Assembly: GCA_035531475.1 (NCBI GenBank)
Contig: DATKST010000192.1
Location: forward strand, 1 to 64,000
Source: CALCEB01 sp035531475
GTDB lineage: Bacteria; Acidobacteriota; Terriglobia; UBA7540
Length of the DNA stretch: 64,000 bases
Reading direction: 5' to 3'
The notes under the pieces were generated by a model. It had not been told where the DNA came from and did no database searches. It worked only from the letters and a program-made list of their open reading frames with translations. The first letter of the stretch is position 1, and each line of letters starts with the position of its first letter. The position numbers were made by a program, and so were the translations under genes. Below are positions 51,481 through 61,264 of this stretch, piece by piece.

Positions 51481-51523
51481 CTTAGCCGGGGCGCGGCGAC
51501 TTGCCATTCCACCAGGAGAAATC

Positions 51524-53404
51524 ATGTCCGAAGACCATTCCCATGACGTCTTAAACCCCCTCGCTGCGGGAGAGTCCGACCCGGCAGCGGAAATCGAGCC
51601 GGGCCAGCCCGTCGAAGAGTTGCCCCAAGCCGGTCCATTCAGTTCGGCTCAAGCCGCGCCGCCCGGTGCCTCCGAACCCCAGGGAGCAGTCGAACCGGCG
51701 GACCCTGCTGATCCCCCGGCTGACCCCTTTTTCGCCAACGACGCCATCACCGCCCCATCGAGTCCCGCCGAATCCAGCCCCGCTGAGCCGGGCCGGGGCG
51801 GACGCAGCCCGAAGCGCCGCGCCCTCACCGCACCCCAGCGCCAGCAGCGCCGCGCCGCCGCCCGCCGGTCCACCGGGCCGCGCTCCGCCCCGGGCAAATC
51901 CCATTCCCGCATGAACGCCGCCACGCACGGCCTTTCCGCCCACGCCACCTTCTTCTGGGAATCCATGGTGGCGCTGGGCGAGGACCCCGAGGACTTCAAA
52001 CAGTTGTTTGCCGGCCTCATCGAGTCGCTCCACCCGGCGGGCACGGTGGAGATGGCCCTGACCGGCGATCTGGCCGTCCTCATGTGGAAAAAGGCGCGTC
52101 TGGAGCGGGCCCAGCATGGCGTGTGGGACCGCCATCAGGAATTGCTGGAGCTGGAGCATCGCCGCGCCGCCGCCGACCTGGACTACACCAGCGTTGACAC
52201 CACTCACGAGGCCATCCTGGCCACCGGACTGCGCGGCGTCCCGGATTCCATCGCCAAGTTTGAGGAGACGCTTTCCGTCCTGGAGCTGCTCTCGACCCAA
52301 GCCAAGCAAAAGAATTACCAGGACGACGTTGCTCACTTCCTGCGCTTGCTCTATGGCGAGCATCTCACCTGGCGCGGCGGCCAGATCGAGGGATTTTTCG
52401 GCGCCTTGCAGCAGGCCGCCAAGCGCGGGGTGTGGGACGAAGCCCAGGACAGCGCCCAGCGCGCCCTCAAACTGGCGCTGAATGAAGAAGTGCGCGACGT
52501 GACGGAACGCTATCAGGTCTTCTTCAAGGAAAAGGTGGAGGTGACGCGCGCCCAGCGCAACGCCGCGCTGGCCCCGGAAGGCCCGCAGTGGGTGCTGATG
52601 ATCCGCATGGAGAACTCGCTGCACCGCCACATTGAGCGCAAGCTGCGGCTGCTGCTGGAAATGCAAAGGCAGCGGCGCCAGTGGGAAGAACCCGAAGATC
52701 CTTCGCCGCGCCGCACCCCGCTCGGAAAAACACCGCCCCGCCGCGTGCCGCATGGTTCGCCCCCGGGCGGCCCTTCGCCGGGCAGCTTCGACCTTGGCCA
52801 TGCCATCACCGGGTCGAACGGGGTGAACTTTGGATTTTCAGTTGCCGCCCTGAAGGGCGCCTCTACATTTCCATGCCACGCCCGGGCCAGCTTCAGCCGG
52901 GTGGACTTTCATTCCCCCAGCGCGCCGATCCCCCAGCCGGTCTCCGCCGTCATTCCCGCGCAGCTTGTCCCCGCGCAAGCGGGGAGCGGGAAGCCGCCGC
53001 TCGCCGGTGGCGGCATGGACCCCCGCCGACGCGGGGGTGACGACGAAGTGGGGAATGCCGCAAATGCGCGTATCGTCATTCCCGCGCAAGCGGGAATCCA
53101 TGCGGGCTCGATTCTTGCCACATGCCTTCCCCGTCACCACGCGCAAAAGATGTTTTTTAACAAAACGAACCGGAGAAGTTATTCAAAACAAAGCATCGGC
53201 TCTGGTTCGTTTTGCCGGAAATCATCGAATTCGGAGTCGTTGGGCGGGTCTTCGATGCCCGCGATCAAGGGTCTGGAACTACGGCCAAGCCCGCAGTGGC
53301 GGGCGTCATCACGTGGCCCACGGCGCCAGCCGTGGGAAAAGAGGCGAGCGCAGACTTCCAAGCCCCGTCAGGGGCGGCATACGCGGGAACAACGTCGCCC
53401 CTAA
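51524..53404 (+). CDS. protein of unknown function with STGPRSAPGK-RMNA-HGL motif
   Basis: 626 residues, AGGAG six bases upstream. A disordered Pro/Ala/Glu-rich head (1-95) leads to a basic motif, QQRRAAARRSTGPRSAPGK followed by SRMNAATHGLSAHA. This is a pattern I know from many acidobacterial and planctomycetal proteins of unknown function. A helical region (about 140-390; LAVLMWKKARLERAQHGVW, MRMENSLHRHIERKLRLLLE) follows. From about residue 430 the sequence loses character, and residues about 475-525 are a translation of ATTCCCGCG-type repeats (AVIPAQLVPAQAGSGK, RIVIPAQAGIHAG). The true C-terminus was probably lost. Role unknown; DNA or RNA binding is only a guess. Confidence 0.65.
   Translation: MSEDHSHDVLNPLAAGESDPAAEIEPGQPVEELPQAGPFSSAQAAPPGASEPQGAVEPADPADPPADPFFANDAITAPSSPAESSPAEPGRGGRSPKRRALTAPQRQQRRAAARRSTGPRSAPGKSHSRMNAATHGLSAHATFFWESMVALGEDPEDFKQLFAGLIESLHPAGTVEMALTGDLAVLMWKKARLERAQHGVWDRHQELLELEHRRAAADLDYTSVDTTHEAILATGLRGVPDSIAKFEETLSVLELLSTQAKQKNYQDDVAHFLRLLYGEHLTWRGGQIEGFFGALQQAAKRGVWDEAQDSAQRALKLALNEEVRDVTERYQVFFKEKVEVTRAQRNAALAPEGPQWVLMIRMENSLHRHIERKLRLLLEMQRQRRQWEEPEDPSPRRTPLGKTPPRRVPHGSPPGGPSPGSFDLGHAITGSNGVNFGFSVAALKGASTFPCHARASFSRVDFHSPSAPIPQPVSAVIPAQLVPAQAGSGKPPLAGGGMDPRRRGGDDEVGNAANARIVIPAQAGIHAGSILATCLPRHHAQKMFFNKTNRRSYSKQSIGSGSFCRKSSNSESLGGSSMPAIKGLELRPSPQWRASSRGPRRQPWEKRRAQTSKPRQGRHTREQRRP
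52950..53108. repeat. ATTCCCGCG-type repeats inside a coding frame, family B
   Basis: GTCATTCCCGCGCAGC...CCCCCGCCGACGCGGGGGTGAC followed by GTCATTCCCGCGCAAGCGGG. Located within the 3' part of the 51524 ORF. Confidence 0.8.
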
Positions 53405-53520
53405 CGGGGCTCAAGACAGGATTTTCACAACTCTACCCACGGCTAATCGCCGTGGGCCACAGGCTATTGCCGCTAGCGCGGCGAACATGCCTTGGCGGCG
53501 GCTGACCCACCGTAACACGA
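53280..53520. repeat. family H palindromic repeats
   Basis: Hairpins CCCACGGC...GCCGTGGG and AGCCCCGTCAGGGGC...GCCCCTAACGGGGCT, and CCCACGGCTAATCGCCGTGGG. They overlap the end of the 51524 ORF and continue past it. Confidence 0.65.
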
Positions 53521-53729
53521 TTGCACTTGGCACTGGCCAGTCGTTGCTTGTCGCTCGCTTTTAACATGGATCATTCCCGGTTTCCGGTGTTTCTGCACCA
53601 GTCAATTAGTTGATTTGATTAGTTTATTTACACGATTGCGCATATTGCGGCTTTTCGCCGCTTGTCGTAGATTGACCCTGTCTTTACCGGATATCCCTTT
53701 CAGGATTAAACCAATCGAAGGAGGCTGTG
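53405..53729. other. leader region of the second TonB receptor
   Basis: Remaining family H hairpins up to about 53500, then AT-rich sequence. GAAGGAGG at 53717-53724 is the ribosome site of the receptor gene. No clear promoter was assigned. Confidence 0.5.
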
Positions 53730-56700
53730 ATGCCCAAGTGGTGGAATGCTTGGCGGGTGGTTTGCATTCTGGTCTGTCTATTCGCGGCAAGTGCAGTCGC
53801 GCAGACGAATCTCGCTTCCGTCACCGGAGAGGTGACTGATCCAAAAGGGAAAGCCGTGCCCAATGCCAAGCTGATCATTCGTTCGCCGGGCATGGAGTTC
53901 ACGCGCGCCACCATCTCCAACGGTGACGGGCTTTACGAATTTGTGGGCCTCAAACCGGGCGATTACGAATTGCAGGCGGAGGCGGCTGGATTTGGCGTGC
54001 AAGCCCGCAGATTCGCCCTGGAAGTCAGCCAGCGCCTGCGATTGGACGTCGCCATGCCTCTGGGCAAAGTGCAGCAACAAGTCCAGGTGGTGGGCACGGC
54101 TCAAGGCATGCAAACCTCCGACGCGAGTTTGGGCACGGTCATTGAACCGGAGATGACTTCGCAGTTGCCGTTGAACGGCCGCCATCTGCTGGACCTGGCG
54201 TTGACCATTCCCAACGCTCACCAGGGCTTCGGCGCCCAGAGCGGTACGACCAACCCGCTTTATTTTCGTCCCGGGCAGAACTCGGCGCTGGTTTTGGGCG
54301 GCAACCGGCCCAATGCCAATTACTTTCTGCTGGACGGCTCAACGGATACGGACCCCACCTTCAGCACCCTTGCCTTCAGCCCTTCCCCGGATGCAGTCGA
54401 AGAGTTCAAAGTGGACACTGGCGGCTATTCCGCAGAGTACGGCGGAGCGGGAGGCGGGCAGATTAATATCATCACCAAGTCCGGGACCGGCCAGTTTCAC
54501 GGCACCGTCTACGAATTCATTCGCAACGGCGCCTTGGACGCGCGGGCATTTAATGAAAATCAGGTGCCTCCACTGGTTCAGAATCAATTCGGAGCTTCGC
54601 TCGGCGGCCCGATCCAGAAAGGCAAGACGTTCTTTTTTGCCAACTACGAAGGGTTTCGCATGAGCACCCTGGCCACCCAGATTGAAACTGTGCCGACCTT
54701 GCTCGAACGCCTGGGGAACTTCAGCCAGAGCGGACAGACGATTTATAATCCCGATAGCTCTTACGCCAATCCCAATTTCAATCCCTCGCTGCCGGTCAGC
54801 AAAACCAATCCCAAGGTGATCCGCAATCCATTTCCCGGTGATGCGATTCCGGCGGGCATGATGAATTCCGTCTCGCTGGCCGCAGTCCAGCATTTTCCCT
54901 TGCCCAACATTCCTCAAACGGTTGGCAAACCGGACTCCAATAACTACCGGGATGTGAGACCGGAGTTGCAGTCTACCAATCAGGCCACATTCCGGCTGGA
55001 CCATGACTTTGCGCGCGGCGATGCGCTGTTTGCCCGCTATTCGGCGCAGGGTGAGAGCGGATTCACGCCGGAGAATCTGCCCACTTTCGGCGCCTACGAT
55101 AACAATGTGGCGCAAAACCTGACGGTAGGTTATACCCACATCCTTTCACCCGTGTCGGTGAACAACCTGTGGATCGGAGCTTCGCGCCTTTCTATGCACC
55201 GCTACGCTCAGGACAACTATACGAATAATTACATCGCCCAGCTTGGCATCAAGGGCGTGGGCTATGGAGGAAAAGGCGCGTGGGGCATGCCGTGGTTTGC
55301 CATCCAGGGCTATAACGGTCTGGGAGACTCATTTGCCGCAACCCCCGTCGGGAGCTGGGACACGCTCCTGAATTTTGGCGACACGTGGAGCCGGCAAATG
55401 GGGCGACACTCGCTGAAGGTGGGCGGCGACTATCGGCCTTATTTCTGGCCCATGTGGGGATTCTTCCAGAATCGCGGTTTTTACCAATTCACTTCCGGCT
55501 TCACCACCCGGACGGCCTCGAATGACGGCACCGGCTCCGGCCTTGCTGCCTTCCTGCTGGGTGACCCGGTGGTGAAGCAACGCCAGGCCGGAATCCCCAT
55601 CATGGACCTGCACCAGTGGTACGGCGACGCTTTTATCCAGGACGATTGGCGGATGACGCAGGCTACAACCCTGAACATCGGGCTGCGGTACGAATATATG
55701 TCTCCGCTGACCGATGTGCAGAATCCCAATAGCAACCTGGCTTTTATCAATAGCAAACCTTACGCCTTTATCGGCGGACAATTGGGAATGCCGCGTGGAT
55801 TGATGAACCCCAACACTCTTGACTTTGCGCCCCGGTTCGGCTTGGCCCATGAAGTGAGCAAAGGCCATTTTGTGATTCGCGCCGGTTATGGCATCTTTTT
55901 CACCCCGGTGGATATGAACACCTGGTGCGATATGCGCCATCAACCGCCCCTGGTGTTCCCGGAAACGCAGCAAAGCGACAATTTTGTTCCCAGCCTCAAC
56001 GGATTTAACTTTGGGCCGGCAGTTCTGGGACAGACGGTGATCAGCTACACCGCCATTCCGCCCTATAATCCACCCGAATACATCAGCCAGTGGAATTTCA
56101 CAGTCCAGAAGGCGCTCCCCGGTGACACGATCATTGAAGTGGGCTATGACGGGGAGCGTGTCTACCACTTGCAGCAGGCGCATTTGATCAACAACGCCCA
56201 GCCCGGACCCGGATCGATCAACCCGCGCCGCCCGTTCCAGACCATCAGCTTCCTGCCGGGGACCGCTTTTCCGGCGGGCTTTAACGCCATCAGTGATACA
56301 TTCCCAGTCTCTGCCATCAATTTGCTGCAAAACAGCGCCAACAGTTGGTATGACGCGGGTTGGGTGAACGTCCGCCGCCGCTTTCAGCATGGGCTGACTT
56401 TCCTGGCCAACTACACCTGGTCAAAGAGCTTGACGGATGGGCCGGACTTCCGCTCGGCCATGGATGAATCGACCCTTCCTCAGAACAATTCGAACCTGGC
56501 GGCGGAGAAAGGTTTGGCCTGCGACGTTCCCGAGCGGTTGGCGGCGAGCGCCGTCTATGAGATTCCGGGATGGAAAAATCGCGGGCTGGTTTCAGCCATG
56601 ACCAACGGCTGGAGCACGGCGGGAATTTATACGCTGCAAGCCGGTTATCCCTTCACCATCTCCGTTTTTGGCGACACGGCCAATGCCGGGACGCTGCTGG

Positions 56701-57059
56701 GGGAGAATCCCATTCGAGGGAACTATACGGGCGCACCCATCTTTCCGGCGGGAACCCAGACGGCCTCGCTTTGGTTCAATCCTCTGGCCTTTGCTACGCC
56801 GCCCTCCTACACCTTCGGGAACGCGGGAAGGAATACGCTTCAGGGACCGGGACTGCAAGAGCTGGACCTGGCACTGATGCGGGAGTTCCACGTTGCGGAG
56901 AGATACGATCTCCAATTCCGCGCCGAGTTCTTCAACGCTCTGAATAATGTCAATATGGGAACACCCAATCGCTATGTGAATGAGCCGGGATTCGGAACCA
57001 TTACCACGGCCAATACCCAAGGGCGGGAAGTGCAGTTGAGCGCGCGGTTTTCATTTTGA
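53730..57059 (+). CDS. Oar-type TonB-dependent receptor
   Basis: 1109 residues from the ATG at 53730, which fits GGAGG better than the GTG one codon before. A signal peptide (VVCILVCLFAASAVAQ) is followed by a carboxypeptidase-regulatory-like domain (about 28-110; VTGEVTDPKGKAVPNAKL, GLKPGDYELQAEAAGF). The plug region has LPLNGRHLLDLALTIPN and YSAEYGGAGGGQINIITKSG. A long beta-barrel ends VQLSARFSF. Same family as the receptor at 10780 but nearer the canonical Oar type. It lies 437 bp upstream of a TonB gene on the same strand, suggesting that TonB may energise it. Confidence 0.93.
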   Translation: MPKWWNAWRVVCILVCLFAASAVAQTNLASVTGEVTDPKGKAVPNAKLIIRSPGMEFTRATISNGDGLYEFVGLKPGDYELQAEAAGFGVQARRFALEVSQRLRLDVAMPLGKVQQQVQVVGTAQGMQTSDASLGTVIEPEMTSQLPLNGRHLLDLALTIPNAHQGFGAQSGTTNPLYFRPGQNSALVLGGNRPNANYFLLDGSTDTDPTFSTLAFSPSPDAVEEFKVDTGGYSAEYGGAGGGQINIITKSGTGQFHGTVYEFIRNGALDARAFNENQVPPLVQNQFGASLGGPIQKGKTFFFANYEGFRMSTLATQIETVPTLLERLGNFSQSGQTIYNPDSSYANPNFNPSLPVSKTNPKVIRNPFPGDAIPAGMMNSVSLAAVQHFPLPNIPQTVGKPDSNNYRDVRPELQSTNQATFRLDHDFARGDALFARYSAQGESGFTPENLPTFGAYDNNVAQNLTVGYTHILSPVSVNNLWIGASRLSMHRYAQDNYTNNYIAQLGIKGVGYGGKGAWGMPWFAIQGYNGLGDSFAATPVGSWDTLLNFGDTWSRQMGRHSLKVGGDYRPYFWPMWGFFQNRGFYQFTSGFTTRTASNDGTGSGLAAFLLGDPVVKQRQAGIPIMDLHQWYGDAFIQDDWRMTQATTLNIGLRYEYMSPLTDVQNPNSNLAFINSKPYAFIGGQLGMPRGLMNPNTLDFAPRFGLAHEVSKGHFVIRAGYGIFFTPVDMNTWCDMRHQPPLVFPETQQSDNFVPSLNGFNFGPAVLGQTVISYTAIPPYNPPEYISQWNFTVQKALPGDTIIEVGYDGERVYHLQQAHLINNAQPGPGSINPRRPFQTISFLPGTAFPAGFNAISDTFPVSAINLLQNSANSWYDAGWVNVRRRFQHGLTFLANYTWSKSLTDGPDFRSAMDESTLPQNNSNLAAEKGLACDVPERLAASAVYEIPGWKNRGLVSAMTNGWSTAGIYTLQAGYPFTISVFGDTANAGTLLGENPIRGNYTGAPIFPAGTQTASLWFNPLAFATPPSYTFGNAGRNTLQGPGLQELDLALMREFHVAERYDLQFRAEFFNALNNVNMGTPNRYVNEPGFGTITTANTQGREVQLSARFSF

Positions 57060-57496
57060 TGTTGAGGCGGGTTGCCGCGGCCACTGTCCGCTTGAGTTTT
57101 GTGGCAATATTGGCGGCCGTCATCCCCGCGAAGCTTGTTCCCGCGAAGGCGGGAAGCGGGGATCCATGCCAGAGATGAGCCTTTTTTCCGCGCGAGTTCA
57201 GAATGCCACTCCGGTTTGCGGAGTAGTTTCCCGCTTTCGCGGGAATGACGGTAAAGGAACAAACTGATCAAGAATCGCCAAACTGACCCACTACTCAGGA
57301 GGTGTCCCGGTCCGATAAATCTTCCGTGCCTGTGCTACAATAATGGAACATATTTTGCCGGCAGCGCCTGGGCGCCGGTTTCCCGGTTCAGGCGTGCAAC
57401 TTGGTTGCCGGAACTAACATCTGTAAGATAAGGCGAAAGACTTTCTGGTTGAAGCAGGCGACGAAGGCACTGGAGCACAAGGAAGCGGACCCAATC
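57060..57496. other. intergenic with family B repeat
   Basis: Holds the long family B copy (57098-57262). The frame at 57401-57496 is an open upstream extension of the TonB gene without support. Confidence 0.5.
57098..57262 (-). repeat. ATTCCCGCG-type repeat, family B, copy 4
   Basis: About 165 bp, same orientation as 23664. It differs by an extra inner palindrome (AAGCTTGTTCCCGCGAAGGC). Followed by AACTGACCCACTACTC. Confidence 0.85.
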
Positions 57497-58627
57497 ATGC
57501 CGTCAACTCCCATTGAGACTGAGGCCGAACGGGCGGCCCGGGCAACGCCGCCCCGCAAGCCTGCCCAACCGGAATACGGTCTCACGTTTGTTGACAGTTC
57601 GTTCGTATTCTCGTCCCTGCTTCGCCAGATTCGCGAGCGCCGCCGCGAGCCCAAAGTAACGGTTCCGCCCGAATATTATCAGGGTGAGGTGAACCTGCCT
57701 CTCACCGATTTACCCGGCTGGTTCCGGGACTTTCCGCAACAGCTTCGCAGCCTGTTTGAGAAGCCCACAGCGCCACCCATTCCCATTACTTCCCAGCCGG
57801 TTGCAGTGCCGGAGATTTGGCAGGACTACCTGCAACAGCCGGCCTCGTGGCTGAACTCATTATTGGTGCACGTCATTTGTTTGGTGGCGCTGCTTTTGCC
57901 CTTTTATCTTTTGAGCCTCCACAAGCCCGTCAAGGCCGCGGATCAATTGGTTCCTATTGACATCTCTCCTTATCTTCCGGAATTGCAGGCGAGCGCCAAG
58001 AAATCAGGCGGCGGCGGCGGAGGAGGGGTTCGCGCTCCCACGCCCGTGTCCAAGGGGGACCTGCCCAAATTTGCCAAGGTGCAGCTTGCGCCTCCCGTCA
58101 CCAAAATCTTGATTCCTCAACCCAAGCTGCCGGTTCAGCCCACCCTGGTGGGTCCGCCGCAGTTGAAGCTGCCGGAGATGGCCAGCAACATGAATTGGGG
58201 AGATCCGCAAGCGTCCGCCGTCCCGCCCTCGAATGGGCCGGGAACGGGCGGGGGCATTGGGACGGGTAGCGGAACCGGAATTGGTTCCGGCAGCGGTGGA
58301 GGACTCGGCCCGGGCAGCGGTGGTGGCTTGGGCGGCGGGGTTTACAGCGTGGGCGGCAACGTGAGCGAGCCGGTGCCCATCTACGAGCCGGACCCGCCCT
58401 ATTCTGAGCAGGCTCGCAAGGCCAAATTCCAGGGCACGGTGGTGCTGGCCATTGAGATTGACGCGCAAGGCAACGTGCGCGATCCCCAGGTCATCAAGGC
58501 CCTGGGCCTGGGCTTGGACGAGGAAGCCTTGAACACCGTCAAGACCTGGAAATTCAAACCCGCCATGCGCAACGGCGTTGCCGTTCCTGTCCGCGTCACC
58601 GTGGAGATCAGTTTCCGCCTATTCTAA
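57497..58627 (+). CDS. tonB: TonB-family energy transducer
   Basis: 376 residues from the ATG at 57497 (MPSTPIETEAERA). A cytoplasmic head of about 125 residues precedes the single membrane segment (about 127-147; SLLVHVICLVALLLPFYLL), much longer than in E. coli TonB. The periplasmic linker contains glycine runs (SGGGGGGGVRAP and a G/S-rich stretch around 255-285). The C-terminal TonB domain has YEPDPPYSEQARKAKFQG, VVLAIEIDAQGNVRDPQVI and LNTVKTWKFKPAMRNG. It carries proton-motive energy to outer-membrane receptors. No exbB or exbD is adjacent. Confidence 0.92.
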   Translation: MPSTPIETEAERAARATPPRKPAQPEYGLTFVDSSFVFSSLLRQIRERRREPKVTVPPEYYQGEVNLPLTDLPGWFRDFPQQLRSLFEKPTAPPIPITSQPVAVPEIWQDYLQQPASWLNSLLVHVICLVALLLPFYLLSLHKPVKAADQLVPIDISPYLPELQASAKKSGGGGGGGVRAPTPVSKGDLPKFAKVQLAPPVTKILIPQPKLPVQPTLVGPPQLKLPEMASNMNWGDPQASAVPPSNGPGTGGGIGTGSGTGIGSGSGGGLGPGSGGGLGGGVYSVGGNVSEPVPIYEPDPPYSEQARKAKFQGTVVLAIEIDAQGNVRDPQVIKALGLGLDEEALNTVKTWKFKPAMRNGVAVPVRVTVEISFRLF

Positions 58628-58811
58628 ACGCAAGCCTCCTTGCGTTGGGTGATGCCAAACGCGATGAAGGTTCCATTGGGTATTGGAGCCTCCCCAGCAA
58701 AAGACCTTGTAGTGGATTTCCACTTACGCAGGAATGGCGGCATTCATCAGCGTGCAGCGCTGTAGTGGATTGCCTCCCGGCCTTGCGCCGCCCGCGTCAA
58801 TCCTGAGCCAG

Positions 58812-58841
58812 TTACGGGCAACCACCAGGGTTGCCCCTACG
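58812..58841. repeat. family F repeat, short copy
   Basis: TACGGGCAACCACCAGGGTTGCCCCTACG. Confidence 0.6.
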
Positions 58842-58865
58842 TCAAGATGCTTGCGTCATTTGCCT

Positions 58866-58939
58866 GCTGTAGCGGCGGTCTCTGACCGCCGGCTTTTATT
58901 TTTCAACAGTTTTCGGCGGACAGAGACCGCCGCTACAGC
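58866..58939 (-). repeat. 74-bp palindromic repeat, family A, copy 4
   Basis: Same orientation as copy 2, with one arm mismatch (GGACAG for GGTCAG). Followed by AACCAACCCACTACC. Confidence 0.9.
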
Positions 58940-59060
58940 AAACCAACCCACTACCTACGTCAGCGAAAGGTTGACGAGCTTATACCAGCGGGGAGGGAGC
59001 TGAAAGGTCATCTCCGCGCTGGTCCGGGGCGGATCGAGCGGCTGCGGAACAACGCGCTTC

Positions 59061-60245
59061 TCATCGCCAAAACGGTTGATGGCTTTCAATCCTCGCCAAC
59101 AGGCGGAGAACCCCTTCCTCAAAACGGTCAGGCGCCGTGAGCAGGCTCACCACCAGGTGCCCGTCTGAAGGAAAGTCGTAGAAGTGGCCGGGGTGAACCA
59201 GGACGCTATCCTGCTGAAGCAGCGCGATGGCCCATTCTTCATCGGTGCAAAGCGCAGGCACGCGCAAAATGGCGCACCACCCGCCCTCGGTTTTCAAGCG
59301 GCTGACGGACGACGGTGCGGAGAGCATCGTGTCCAGCCGTGCCAGGTTGCCTCGGGTTCGTTCCTGAATTTGCGGTTGGATCGAGTTGCGCGTTTCCAAC
59401 AGAGTGGGCAGGGCCAGTCCCAGCGGCGTGCTGACGGAGAGATAAGTGTCCGCGATCACCTCAAGGCGGGCGAGGGCTGTTTCCATGAGTTTCCCAGGGC
59501 CATTCACGACAATCCAGGCGAGTTTCATCTGGGGCAGAGCGCAAATTTTGGACAACCCGCTCAAGGTAAAAGTGAGGGCAGCGGTTTCCCCCGCCAGGCT
59601 TTGCGGCGCGCAGTCCAGCGGCGTTTCCAGCCGGTAATCGAAAAAGACCTCGTCCGCTACCAGCGCTAGTTCCTGCTCATGGCAAAGATTGATCAGAAAG
59701 GTGTGATCGTCGGGTGAGACGTAAGAACCGGTTGGGTTGTTGGGATTCACCAGCAGAATCGCGCGGCAATCCGGACGGATTCTCTCCTGAAGAGCGAAGC
59801 GGTCCATCTGCCAGCCGTGGCTATAGACCAGAGGATAGACGCTGGTGCTGATGTCATCCAGTTGTGACAGAAATTCAAAAAGCGGATAGCTTGGCTGCGG
59901 TACGAGGATGGAGTCACCCGGGTCACCCAGCAGGCGGAAGACATAAGAGTATGCTTCGCTGGTGCTGCTGGTGATGAAGATTTGGCCGGCGTCCAGGGAG
60001 ACGCCACGCTCCCGGTAATAGTTTGCAATCGCTTCGCGCCCTTCTTGCGGGCCGCGCGGGTCTGGACGGTAGCAAAGCGCGCCTTCATTCCCGAGCGCAT
60101 TCAGAATCCGCTGGGTTTCGTAAACCAATCCGCAGCGGGTGGGATTTGATTCGGTCAGGTCAATGACAGGCTGGCCGCGGCGTCCCTCAAGAATCCGCGA
60201 GAGGCGATTGGGCAAGAGCGTCCAGTGGGTTCGCTTGGAGAACAT
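59061..60245 (-). CDS. PLP-dependent class I/II aminotransferase
   Basis: 394 residues from the ATG at 60245 (MFSKRTHWTLLPNRLSRILE). Fold-type I motifs: IDLTESNPTRCGL, the cofactor loop ITSSTSEAYSYVFRLL, AILLVNPNNPTGSYVSP, and the lysine that holds PLP in LSGLSKICALPQMKLAW. HLVVSLLTAPDRFEEGVLRL contains no Arg at the usual place, so substrate class is unclear. Likely an amino-acid or alanine/aspartate-type aminotransferase; the exact substrate cannot be told. The open frame upstream to 60329 lacks support. Confidence 0.9.
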   Translation of the reverse strand: MFSKRTHWTLLPNRLSRILEGRRGQPVIDLTESNPTRCGLVYETQRILNALGNEGALCYRPDPRGPQEGREAIANYYRERGVSLDAGQIFITSSTSEAYSYVFRLLGDPGDSILVPQPSYPLFEFLSQLDDISTSVYPLVYSHGWQMDRFALQERIRPDCRAILLVNPNNPTGSYVSPDDHTFLINLCHEQELALVADEVFFDYRLETPLDCAPQSLAGETAALTFTLSGLSKICALPQMKLAWIVVNGPGKLMETALARLEVIADTYLSVSTPLGLALPTLLETRNSIQPQIQERTRGNLARLDTMLSAPSSVSRLKTEGGWCAILRVPALCTDEEWAIALLQQDSVLVHPGHFYDFPSDGHLVVSLLTAPDRFEEGVLRLLARIESHQPFWR

Positions 60246-60515
60246 GGGAAATCGAAGCTCTTCAGCGCGGAGCGAGCCGATCGCACCCCGGTTCCAGACG
60301 AACCCGATGCGGCGATTCTCGGCGCGCAACCTCTCATGTTACGACGCCCTCGGCTAATGCTTCAACTGTGGAATTTTCGTTGTTCTATTGGCTCAGGATA
60401 TCCTGCCAGAAAACTCAAAAGCCCACGGCGGAGGCCCTAGCCCAACTTTCGCAGTTGAAGGGGTGTGCAGCCAGTAAGTGGCTTGTTTTCAGCAAAGCGT
60501 TCTTCAAGGTCGGCA

Positions 60516-61264
60516 CTACATTTGCAACTTAACTGCGGTCGCCGAATCGGGTTCCGGCGCCTTAATTCGCGGCGGCGGTTGCGGCGGCAAGGACAGATGG
60601 AGCTGGTGCAACATCAGCGATTGCTCGGGTTCCGGCTGCGTGGTGCGAGGCATGATCAGCCAGAGGCCGTCGGTGGTGGGTAGACAGACATCCAACATCT
60701 GAATCGTGGCCAGCTTCTCCAGCACCGCACGCGGCGTGACGCCCGGCGCTAAGGCTTCGAGCCTTTGTTTCAGGGTGACGGAAAGGGCGTAGGCCAGAAA
60801 GGCCACGAAGATGTGGGCCTCCACGCGCTTCTCCAACTGATGATCGGTCGGACGCAGCCCCAATTCGCTCTTCAGGATTTTGAAGGCCGCCTCAATCTGG
60901 GTCAGTTGCACCTAACGTTCCCACAATACCGAGGGGTCTTCACCCATCAGGTTTGAGCGCAGCAGATAATGCCCGTCCCGCCGTTCAGCCTTCTTCAACT
61001 TCTCTTGGTCCAAGTGGAAAGTGAACGTCGGGCGCGTGACTTCCTCACCTTCTTCGGGCAAGTGAATCGGCACGAAGCCGAAGGCGCGCCCCGCTTCCTT
61101 CTTGGCGGCCCCGATCCGCAGCAGGAGTTGATCACGAGCCGGACCGCCGCCTGGCGATCATTGATCTCTCCCAAAAACAAGACCTGCCGTTGCGCCACGC
61201 GCCCCGAACCCACACGGTGATTCTCCACCACGCTGAAATAGCGGTGCGCCTTGGCGTGGGCCAC
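60516..61264 (-). pseudogene. decayed IS1634-type transposase
   Basis: The N-terminal piece (61264 down to about 61130) reads HRYFSVVENHRVGSGRVAQR and VLFLGEINDRQAA, as in IS1634/IS4-type transposases. It then switches frame into AGRAFGFVPIHLPEEGEEV and ERRDGHYLLRSNLMGEDP, which belong to the C-terminal third, so the catalytic middle has been deleted. A TAG follows LWER (normally a Tyr codon before VQLTQIE). The end VQLTQIEAAFKILKSELGLRP is the family C-terminus. It is inactive by deletion, frame change and nonsense mutation. No terminal inverted repeats were found. Confidence 0.85.

Larger units (their letters stand above)
50967..51523. other. divergent intergenic region with promoter and repeats
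   Basis: Contains a family A palindrome (51063-51136), a strong promoter facing right (51172-51200) and a 62-bp tandem repeat of family C type (51305-51480). Confidence 0.6.
58628..59060. other. intergenic with family A and F repeats
   Basis: Holds a short family F copy (58812-58841) and the family A palindrome (58866-58939), then CCCACTACC. No gene seen. Confidence 0.5.

Noticed and set aside
60516..61264. Active insertion sequence
   Set aside because: The transposase lacks its middle part, has a stop codon, and no terminal inverted repeats or target duplication could be found.
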